A stretch of DNA of 27,778 nucleotides from Actinomycetota bacterium (GTDB lineage Bacteria > Actinomycetota > Acidimicrobiia > Spongiisociales > ZC4RG35), in NCBI GenBank assembly GCA_027296205.1, contig JAPUJM010000192.1, positions 1-27,778 of the forward strand, read 5' to 3'. Shown piece after piece: positions 22,099 to 27,778 of the stretch. Each line of letters starts with the position of its first letter. Position 1 is the first letter of the stretch. Position numbers and translations under genes: made by a program. Below the pieces are notes generated by a model that had not been told where the DNA came from, ran no database searches, and worked only from the letters and a program-made list of their open reading frames with translations.

Positions 22099-23408
22099 GC
22101 GTTTCTGCCTTGTTCGTGGCCGTCTTCCTGGTTCTCATCAACGGCTTCTTCGTGGCCGTCGAGTTCGCATTCACCGCCTCCCGTCGAACGGTCCTCGAGG
22201 AACGTGAGGCATCGGGCAGTCGGTTGGCCCATTGGGCCCTGGCCTCGATGAACGAGCTCCCGGTCACATTCGCCGGCGCTCAGCTCGGTATCGCTGGGGC
22301 ATCGCTCGCCCTCGGGTTCGTCATTGAGAACTCTCTGGAGGTGGCGTTCCATGGCATCTACGACGCACTCGGCTTATCCGGCGGAGTCGTCACCACACTG
22401 TCCCTGGTCACAGCCCTCGTAATCGTCGCCTTCGTCCACAACGTCTTTGGAGAGATGGCGCCGAAGAACGCCACGATCGCGGCACCAGAGAGAATTGCGC
22501 TCATCGTCTCCGCTCCTTTCCGAGGCTACGTGACCATTCTCAGGCCAATAATCTTCGCCCTCTCCTGGACAGCCAGCGGAGTGTTGAGACTCTTCGGCGT
22601 GCGAACCCGCCACGCCGTCGAGATCGCTCAGTCGGCAGAGGACATTGCCACACTCGTCAAGACAATCGGCGCCGGAGGAGTCATCGATGCCGGCTCATCT
22701 CGACTCCTCACGTCGGCACTCAAGTTCCAGGACACGGTCGTGTCGGAAGTCATGGTTCCACGTCCCGATCTGATCGCCGTGTCGACAAAAGAGTCGGCGG
22801 CCGCAGTAGAGCGCACGGTGGTGGAGACCGGACACTCGAGGATCCCCGTATACGGAGACGATCTCGACGACATCCGGGGCTTTGTTCACGCCAAGGATCT
22901 CCTGACTGTCGGCGGCGACCGGTATCACCAGCCGATCGAGGGTCGCCTGATTCGCGCGGTACCTGTCGTCCCGGAGACAATGCCGGTCTCACCCCTACTG
23001 GAGACGATGCGCTCGGAGGGCGTTCACATCGCCGTGGCCATCGATGAGCATGGCAGTGTCTCCGGTTTGGTGACACTCGAAGACATTGTCGAGGAACTCG
23101 TTGGCGACATCCGCGATGAGCATGACATTCGCGAGGTGATGGAGGTCAGAGCGGCGGGACGCGACCGTTTCCTCGTGGCCGGGCAAACTCGCCTCGATCG
23201 ACTCGCCGACGTGGGAGCGGTGCTCGAAGACGGCGACTACGAGACCGTCGGCGGGTATTTGATGGCCGAATTGGGGCGGGTTCCTCGCCACGGTGACTCG
23301 GTTACGACAGAGACCTTCGAGATCAGGGTTCGACGCATGGACGGAAGACGGGTCCGCGAGGTCGAACTCACGGTTGACCCACCGGCTCCACAACCGACCA
23401 ACCGGTAG
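22095..23408 (+). CDS. CNNM/CorC-HlyC type transporter, tandem paralogue
   Basis: A 437-residue relative of the preceding protein with the same layout: DUF21 helices (MSVSALFVAVFLVLINGFFV, then AVEFAFTASRR; FAGAQLGIAGASLALGFVIE; VFGEMAPKNATIAAPERIAL), a CBS pair (VMVPRPDLIAVSTKESAAAV to HSRIPVYGDDLDDIRGFVHA; IAVAIDEHGSVSGLVTLEDI then VEELVGDIRDEHD) and a CorC_HlyC end domain (DYETVGGYLMAELGRVPRHG). The ATG at 22095 overlaps the upstream stop, so the two are made from one message and may form a heterodimer, since the family dimerises. Tandem DUF21 genes are common in actinobacteria. Ion specificity is not readable from sequence. The gene converges with the hydrolase gene with 24 bp between stops; no terminator is obvious there. 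Confidence 0.92.
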   Translation: MSVSALFVAVFLVLINGFFVAVEFAFTASRRTVLEEREASGSRLAHWALASMNELPVTFAGAQLGIAGASLALGFVIENSLEVAFHGIYDALGLSGGVVTTLSLVTALVIVAFVHNVFGEMAPKNATIAAPERIALIVSAPFRGYVTILRPIIFALSWTASGVLRLFGVRTRHAVEIAQSAEDIATLVKTIGAGGVIDAGSSRLLTSALKFQDTVVSEVMVPRPDLIAVSTKESAAAVERTVVETGHSRIPVYGDDLDDIRGFVHAKDLLTVGGDRYHQPIEGRLIRAVPVVPETMPVSPLLETMRSEGVHIAVAIDEHGSVSGLVTLEDIVEELVGDIRDEHDIREVMEVRAAGRDRFLVAGQTRLDRLADVGAVLEDGDYETVGGYLMAELGRVPRHGDSVTTETFEIRVRRMDGRRVREVELTVDPPAPQPTNR

Positions 23409-23432
23409 AGAGCACCACTCGAGGCGGAAAGG

Positions 23433-24344
23433 TCAACCGATTTCCCGGAGGAAACTCAGGACGTCCTCGAGGTATTTCTCCGGGTCCGTCTCGTATGACT
23501 CAACGTGACCGGCACCAGATACCTGGATGAGTCTGACCAGGTCCGGGGCTGCTTCCGCAAATGCGATGCTTTGGGTGACCGGAACGGTTTGGTCATCTGC
23601 CCCATGATGGATGAGCACCGGCACCCGAAGTGAGGCCTGGGCCTTTTCGATGTAATCGATCGCCTTCCAGTTGACTCCGATGCGCAGTGAGGTCATGAAC
23701 TTGGCAACCCACGTGATGGTCGGCGGCACCTTCATCGGCACGACAGGCATGTCTCGCTGACTGGCGGCGAAATCGACGGTGTCGCCCATATCGATGTTCG
23801 GGGCATCGAAGATCAGGCCTCGTATCTCGTCGAAGTTGTGGCGGTAGAGAAACGAAAGGACATGCGAGCTGCCGGTGCTGAACCCACTGAAGACGACGCG
23901 GTCGGCGCCGTTTGCCTGGGCAAACTCCATCGCACCTCTGATGTCCTCCCACTCGGTTGTGCCATATTGGTAATAACCGCTCGGATCGAGAGGCTGATTC
24001 TCGTCATTGCGATAGGTGATCGAGAGCTGGGGATAGCCGGCTTTCTGGAGAGGGCCAAAGAGGTGCTCGGCTTCATCGGGCGTGGCACCTTTACCGTGGA
24101 CGTGGATCACCCAGGTGGTCCCGCTCGCCGGCAGGTGTAATGCATCCATTTGCCCCAGGGACGTCTGGTAGGACACCTCGACCACCTGGTAATCACCGAC
24201 TGGAGTGACAACAGGGCTCGGGGTCGGGACGAAGCCGTCGTCGATCAGCTCACCGGAGAAGTACCAGCCACCACCGACATGGGCGACGAGAACGAGGGCG
24301 ACAAGGCCCCAGAGGGCGCCGCGAAGAAATGATCGAGCGGACAT
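23433..24344 (-). CDS. Membrane-anchored alpha/beta hydrolase
   Basis: A 303-residue hydrolase with an N-terminal signal-anchor (residues 5-30: SFLRGALWGLVALVLVAHVG), so the catalytic part probably faces outside the membrane. The alpha/beta hydrolase elements are WVIHVHGKG (oxyanion-hole HG), the nucleophile elbow GFSTGSS, the acid in LIHHGADDQTVPV and the histidine in SGAGHVESY. It resembles the BEM46/ABHD13-like serine hydrolases. Substrate could be an ester, lipid or peptide. The ATG at 24344 has a short AGGG close upstream. It follows the USP-CBS gene by 21 bp on the same strand, which suggests co-transcription from the divergent promoter region near 25272-25393. Confidence 0.85.
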   Translation of the reverse strand: MSARSFLRGALWGLVALVLVAHVGGGWYFSGELIDDGFVPTPSPVVTPVGDYQVVEVSYQTSLGQMDALHLPASGTTWVIHVHGKGATPDEAEHLFGPLQKAGYPQLSITYRNDENQPLDPSGYYQYGTTEWEDIRGAMEFAQANGADRVVFSGFSTGSSHVLSFLYRHNFDEIRGLIFDAPNIDMGDTVDFAASQRDMPVVPMKVPPTITWVAKFMTSLRIGVNWKAIDYIEKAQASLRVPVLIHHGADDQTVPVTQSIAFAEAAPDLVRLIQVSGAGHVESYETDPEKYLEDVLSFLREIG

Positions 24345-24365
24345 CGCCCTAGATTCTTGCCTATG

Positions 24366-25271
24366 TCAGCCGACTGGCAACGACAATCCACCGACCAGAT
24401 GCTCGTCGTAGTCGGTCACGGGAATCGGATCGTCTCCGAAGGTAGGCTCCAGCTCCCAAGCCTCGGAAATGGTCTCGTCCATTCTCACCGAGACCGCCCC
24501 CTCCATGACCGACTCGACCGGGTCTCCACCAGCACCCATGAGTCTGTGTCGACGCACCAAGCCGATGAGCCGACCCTCGTCCGCCACTGCCAGCGTGTTC
24601 TCCGCGTGAAAGCGAAGCGTGTCGTCGGCCTGGCGGAGGGGTGCCACGTAAACAGGCTCTCCCATGAATCGAAACACCCGTTCAGGAGCGCTGCGGACTA
24701 TGACGGCCCCAGCCTGGGCGGTCCGACGAAGTCTGGCACCCGGACCAAACATCGAGCGTTGCAGCCAGGAGCCTCCGGGGGCCCCAAGGACCAAAAGGGC
24801 TCCCTCATCGAGGGTCTCGACCAACTCTGAGATGCCATCGACCTCGATCACGCGACCACCCATCCCGGGAAGCCGACCCCCGATCTCGTCGAGAATCCCT
24901 CGGGCGGAGGCTATATCGTGGTCAGGCCCGGAAGCGGAGACCATCTCGGACGGGACACCGAGAGCGGAACCCAATTGAGCGGCTGTCTCCGCGGCCAGGA
25001 GGGAATGTGGTCCACCGGCAACGGTTGCGACCACGCGAACGACTTTGTCCGGCTGGAAATCGACCGGGACGGCGACACTGACAAGGTCGAAGCTGGCGGA
25101 CAGTTTCCGGGCAACCAGAAGACCTGCACGATGGCTGATGCACTCCTCCGCCGGGTCTCCGGAAACCCGGTTGGGCTCGCCGTCCGTGAGGAGGTCGGCA
25201 AGTTCCGCGCAGCCCTTGCCCCGGGTCCAAACGACCGTCGGATTGCCCCCTTGGGGGGATATCAGATTCAT
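24366..25271 (-). CDS. Universal stress protein-like domain fused to a degenerate CBS-like region
   Basis: A 301-residue soluble protein. Residues about 80-200 look like a universal stress protein fold: strand-helix VVRVVATVAGGPHSLLAAET, later GALLVLGAPGGSWLQRSMFG and PGARLRRTAQAGAVIVRSAP, the usual nucleotide-binding end with a variant glycine pattern. The C-terminal 100 residues resemble a CBS pair with gaps (MGEPVYVAPLRQADDTLRFH, NTLAVADEGRLIGLVRRHRL, PVESVMEGAVSVRMDETISE). USP and CBS domains both bind adenine nucleotides, so it may sense energy state. I prefer the ATG at 25271, but the GTG at 25295 is possible. The domain calls are by eye and the CBS half is the weaker one. Confidence 0.6.
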   Translation of the reverse strand: MNLISPQGGNPTVVWTRGKGCAELADLLTDGEPNRVSGDPAEECISHRAGLLVARKLSASFDLVSVAVPVDFQPDKVVRVVATVAGGPHSLLAAETAAQLGSALGVPSEMVSASGPDHDIASARGILDEIGGRLPGMGGRVIEVDGISELVETLDEGALLVLGAPGGSWLQRSMFGPGARLRRTAQAGAVIVRSAPERVFRFMGEPVYVAPLRQADDTLRFHAENTLAVADEGRLIGLVRRHRLMGAGGDPVESVMEGAVSVRMDETISEAWELEPTFGDDPIPVTDYDEHLVGGLSLPVG

Positions 25272-25393
25272 CTCCACACCCCAGTGTGCCACCAAGTGTC
25301 TGCAAACTCCACCTAACCAAACCTCATCGGGGTCGTCTCATTCGGCGTGTCTCATGTCCCAATTACTCATCATGCCAACGGGAGGTGACAGAA

Positions 25394-26002
25394 TTGAGCA
25401 TGGATTTCTCACAGGTTCTAGCCCGCCGCCGCATGGTCAGGAATTACACCGATCAATCGGTGGCTGATGACGCCCTCGACCGTATCGCCTCTTCTGCGCT
25501 GAGAGCCCCCTCGGCCGGCAACAGCCAGGCAATTGGCGTCGTGGTGGTGACCGACACCCAGGTACGCCACCATATTGCCCGAGTCGCTGACGAAGAGGGC
25601 TACGTCAAAGCGGGATTCGACCCCTGGATATCCGGCGCGCCGGCACACATCGTGATTTCCGTCAGCGAAACGGTCTATCGGGACAGATACTCCGAGCCCG
25701 ACAAACTCGGACCGGACGGCCAGGTGATCGAGTGGCCCATCCCCTACTGGTGGATAGATGCCGGGGCGGCCCTGATGGCTGTGCTGCTGACTGCTGTGGA
25801 TGAAGGCCTGGCTGCCGGCTTCCTCGGCGTTCACTCGGTCCCGGACCTGGCCAACACCATCCGCCTGCCGGACGACCACACTCCGATCGGCGTGGTCACG
25901 ATCGGTCACCCGGCCCCGGATCGACGGTCAGGGAGCCTCGACAGACCCAGAAAGACCAAGGGATCGGTGATTCACCGCGATCACTGGGACGACGACGGCT
26001 GA
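25394..26002 (+). CDS. Nitroreductase family flavoprotein
   Basis: A 202-residue FMN-dependent oxidoreductase of the nitroreductase superfamily. Hallmarks are FSQVLARRRMVRNYTDQSV (phosphate-binding Arg residues), LRAPSAGNSQAIGVVVVTD, the central WWIDAGAALMAVLLTAVDEG and LAAGFLGVHSV, and PIGVVTIGHPAPD. The natural substrate is unknown; family members reduce nitro groups, quinones or flavins, and some act in cofactor metabolism. I chose the TTG at 25394, since GGGAGGTGA ends about seven bases upstream; the ATG two codons later (25400) is the other option. It is divergent from the USP-CBS gene. Its 3' end overlaps the DUF2007 gene by 22 bases on the opposite strand. Confidence 0.85.
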   Translation: MSMDFSQVLARRRMVRNYTDQSVADDALDRIASSALRAPSAGNSQAIGVVVVTDTQVRHHIARVADEEGYVKAGFDPWISGAPAHIVISVSETVYRDRYSEPDKLGPDGQVIEWPIPYWWIDAGAALMAVLLTAVDEGLAAGFLGVHSVPDLANTIRLPDDHTPIGVVTIGHPAPDRRSGSLDRPRKTKGSVIHRDHWDDDG

Positions 26003-26226
26003 TCCTCGCCGGACGCCAGCATCCGCCCGAGGACCTCGTAAGCGGTGCTGAGGTCGGAATCCCGAACCAGGACTTTGACTCCTTCGATCTGATTGAAGGT
26101 TGGGAGTGACGAGGACCCCGCATCCGCCTCGACGATTGCATCAATTCCAAACGTTTCGAGCTTCGCCTTGACCAGAGTGGCCTCGGTGAGAGTGGAGTAG
26201 GTGCCCAATCGGCTGAGCTTCATCAT
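25981..26226 (-). CDS. DUF2007-like (putative signal-transducing) small protein
   Basis: An 81-residue protein with the pattern LGTYSTLTEATLVKAKLETF, then GIDAIVEADAGSS, and VKVLVRDSDLSTAYEVLGRM. This fits DUF2007, a small alpha/beta domain in which an N-terminal helix recognises a partner and a V-x-V-x-x-x-D segment follows. Function is unproven. The ATG at 26226 or 26223 may be used; no clear ribosome site is visible. The gene ends inside the nitroreductase gene on the opposite strand, so the two messages overlap tail-to-tail. The divergent TrmH-type gene is 124 bp away. Confidence 0.75.
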   Translation of the reverse strand: MMKLSRLGTYSTLTEATLVKAKLETFGIDAIVEADAGSSSLPTFNQIEGVKVLVRDSDLSTAYEVLGRMLASGEDQPSSSQ

Positions 26227-26350
26227 CGAACTCTAGGAGTCTGTTGAATGGCGGGGTTGGACAGATTGGCGGACAGGCGCCTCACGTCGTCGAGATGGGC
26301 AGACTCACCTTGATCGACGGGCTCCGGGAGAGTCGACTGCGATACTCGTC

Positions 26351-27127
26351 ATGATGCCCTACGACATCACCTCGCCGACCAATGAGCGCATCAAGCGACT
26401 GATCCGTCTCCGCGATCGGAAACAGCGTGACACCGATGAGGTATTCGTCGTGGAGGGCCCTCGATTGGTTGGTCGTGCCATCGAGACAGGCCTCGAACCT
26501 CTCGAGGTCTACGTCGATGACTCGACACCCGACGCATCGCTTTTCGATGCGGTATTGGTCGAGCCGGCTGTGTTGAGTCGCGCCTCATACCGAAAGAAGT
26601 CGGAAGGAGTGATCGCTGTTTTTGAGCAGTTCCCGCTGACACTCGACAGGATCGATACCGGTGGCACTCCTCTCATCCTCGCCGCAGAATCGATCGAGAA
26701 GCCCGGCAACCTCGGCGCCATGCTGCGCACCGCCGACGCCTCCGGGGCGAACGGCTTTGTCGTTGTTGGCGGAGGCACCGACGTCTTCAGCCCCAACGTG
26801 ATCCGGGCATCCATGGGTGCGCTTTTCACCGTGCCCATCGCCGTATGCGGTCTCGACGACTTTGGGCTGTGGCTGAGGGAGCACTCAATTCGATTGGTTG
26901 CGGCAGCACCTGGTTCTCATGAGTCACTCTGGAATACCGATTTGACCGGTGCCTCCGCCATCATGGTCGGCACAGAGGACCAAGGCCTCAGCGAATCGGC
27001 GATAGAGATGAGCGATAGCCTTGTCACGATCCCGATGACCGGGTCACCCGACTCGCTGAACGCATCGGTGAGTCTTGCTCTGCTGGCTTTCGAAGCGGTG
27101 AGACAGCGTTCACCGGCTCATCATTGA
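26351..27127 (+). CDS. SpoU/TrmH-type rRNA or tRNA 2'-O-methyltransferase
   Basis: A 258-residue SPOUT-class RNA methyltransferase. The N-terminal substrate-binding domain (ITSPTNERIKRLIRLRDRKQ, FVVEGPRLVGRAIETG) is followed by the knotted catalytic domain with its three motifs: ILAAESIEKPGNLGAMLRTA (motif 1), the AIMVGTEDQGLSE block (motif 2) and IPMTGSPDSLNASVSLALLA (motif 3), which build the S-adenosylmethionine pocket and knot. It most resembles actinobacterial TrmH family proteins of the rRNA type. The exact target nucleotide is not deducible. The start is ATG at 26351 or the adjacent 26354, without an evident ribosome site; GATACT just upstream could be a -10 box for a leaderless message. 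Its stop overlaps the SOS-type promoter of the next gene. Confidence 0.88.
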   Translation: MMPYDITSPTNERIKRLIRLRDRKQRDTDEVFVVEGPRLVGRAIETGLEPLEVYVDDSTPDASLFDAVLVEPAVLSRASYRKKSEGVIAVFEQFPLTLDRIDTGGTPLILAAESIEKPGNLGAMLRTADASGANGFVVVGGGTDVFSPNVIRASMGALFTVPIAVCGLDDFGLWLREHSIRLVAAAPGSHESLWNTDLTGASAIMVGTEDQGLSESAIEMSDSLVTIPMTGSPDSLNASVSLALLAFEAVRQRSPAHH

Positions 27128-27153
27128 CATCGAACATATGTTCGGTTTAGTCT
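27124..27153 (+). promoter_or_regulatory. SOS promoter: LexA box (27131-27144) between -35 and -10
   Basis: CGAACATATGTTCG (27131-27144) is a perfect palindrome and matches the Gram-positive/actinobacterial LexA operator CGAAC-N4-GTTCG. It lies inside a promoter made of a perfect TTGACA (27124-27129), an 18-base spacer and TAGTCT (27148-27153). LexA bound there would cover the RNA polymerase site. The predicted start point, near 27160, is about four bases before the GTG at 27164. The -35 box overlaps the stop codon of the methyltransferase gene. The sequence match is direct; repression by LexA is inferred. Confidence 0.8.
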
Positions 27154-27163
27154 CAAGTGGGCA

Positions 27164-27778
27164 GTGGAGATCGCCTTTCAACCCAGCTTCGATGACCTGT
27201 CCACCCCGCTCTTCGATGTCACGTTCTGCGTGCTCGACCTGGAGACCACGGGGGTCTCCCCCGCCAACTGTGAGATAACCGAGATTGGAGCCGTCAAGTA
27301 CAAGGGGGGAGAACTGGTCGGCTCGTTCCAGACTTTGGTCGACCCCGGTCAGGCCATCCCTCCTTCGATCACGTTTCTCACCGGTATCACCCACGCAATG
27401 GTATTAGACGCACCGCGGATCGAATCTGCGCTGCCGGTGTTTCTCGAGTTCATCGGTGTTGCGATCGTCGTGGGGCATAACGTCCGGTTCGACCTTTCGT
27501 TTCTCAATGCCGCAGCCACCCGACTCGGGTATGGGCGCCTCGAGAACAAGTCGGTGGATACCGCCGCGCTCGCCCGGCGACTGATCCGACCCGAGGTTCG
27601 CAACCTTCGTCTTCAAACCCTGGCCGACCACTTTCGGAGTCCGGTGAAACCGGTTCATAGGGCGCTGGATGACGCCAGGGCAACGGCGCATGTCCTCCAC
27701 GGGCTTCTGGAGCGTGTCGGATCGCTGGGTGTCACCAATCTCGACGACCTGCTCCAACTTCCGACAGCACGAGGCTCT
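27164..27778 (+). CDS. DnaQ-like DEDDh 3'-5' exonuclease, N-terminal part; likely UvrC/Cho-type fusion
   Basis: This frame runs off the right edge; 205 residues are visible. The exonuclease motifs are complete: D25 and E27 in CVLDLETTGVSP (Exo I), D110 in VVGHNVRFDLSFLN (Exo II), and H165/D170 in HRALDDARATAHV (Exo III, DEDDh type). It would remove nucleotides from 3' ends like the proofreading subunit of DNA polymerase III. In many actinobacteria a DEDDh domain is followed by a GIY-YIG (UvrC/Cho-like) nuclease domain (in Mycobacterium, from memory, Rv2191). The extra segment LGVTNLDDLLQLPTARGS at the edge would fit a linker into such a domain, but that part is not seen. The start GTG at 27164 is four bases from the predicted transcript start, so the message may be nearly leaderless. 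Confidence 0.85.
   Translation, partial: MEIAFQPSFDDLSTPLFDVTFCVLDLETTGVSPANCEITEIGAVKYKGGELVGSFQTLVDPGQAIPPSITFLTGITHAMVLDAPRIESALPVFLEFIGVAIVVGHNVRFDLSFLNAAATRLGYGRLENKSVDTAALARRLIRPEVRNLRLQTLADHFRSPVKPVHRALDDARATAHVLHGLLERVGSLGVTNLDDLLQLPTARGS

Noticed and set aside
21657..22352. Minus-strand open frame of 231 codons across the two CNNM-type genes
   Set aside because: It spans two coupled plus-strand genes with full domain motifs and has a Ser/Arg/Glu-rich shadow composition.
1..27778. tRNA, rRNA, riboswitch, CRISPR or insertion sequence
   Set aside because: Scanning both strands by eye gave no cloverleaf-like T-loop context, no repeated spacer pattern, no transposase motifs and no known riboswitch core; genes fill nearly all of the sequence.

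Overview
The window is a gene-dense, GC-rich stretch of chromosome from an actinobacterium, most likely a deep branch such as Acidimicrobiia. That placement rests on gene families (DUF3040, the DUF222/HNH family, ArsA with a C-terminal HSP20-like domain, a Cys-rich 62-residue protein, a MoxR/DUF58/transglutaminase cassette), on many GTG/TTG starts and on frequent ATGA, GTGA and TGATG overlaps. No rRNA, tRNA, CRISPR array, prophage or insertion sequence was seen. The content is mostly housekeeping.

Layout. Positions 1-1819 are on the minus strand: the start of a DUF222-type HNH protein cut by the window edge, a compact HNH endonuclease, and a translationally coupled pair of unknown proteins. 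Divergent from these, 1914-6363 is a MoxR ATPase, DUF58 protein and membrane transglutaminase operon. Positions 6374-8577 (minus) hold a MerR-type regulator, a DUF3040 membrane protein and DNA polymerase IV. A perfect inverted repeat separates dinB from a histidine phosphatase and two unknown membrane proteins (8628-10314, plus).

From 20706 down to 10324 everything is on the minus strand: a Cys-rich miniprotein, a small membrane protein, a metallophosphoesterase, the SRPBCC-ArsA-small protein-DUF1232 cluster, a class I aminotransferase, a threonine aldolase, and a type II fatty acid synthesis cluster fabD-fabH-fabG-acpP-fabF. The fab genes provide malonyl loading, initiation, ketoreduction, carrier and elongation. 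Dehydratase and enoyl reductase are not in the window.

From 20741 to 23408 (plus) there are two tandem CNNM/CorC-type transporters. Then come an anchored alpha/beta hydrolase and a USP-CBS protein (minus), a nitroreductase (plus), a DUF2007 protein (minus), a SpoU/TrmH RNA methyltransferase (plus), and the start of a DEDDh exonuclease gene running off the right edge.

The most interesting signals are regulatory or translational. (1) A perfect Gram-positive LexA/SOS operator sits inside a TTGACA-N18-TAGTCT promoter directly in front of the exonuclease. (2) The first CNNM gene appears to start at ATT, supported by a Shine-Dalgarno match, an upstream promoter candidate and alignment with its tandem paralogue. 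(3) The MoxR gene has conserved coding sequence upstream of any canonical start codon. (4) A perfect 8+4+8 inverted repeat lies between dinB and the phosphatase. I did not find convincing evidence of a wholly new multi-gene system.
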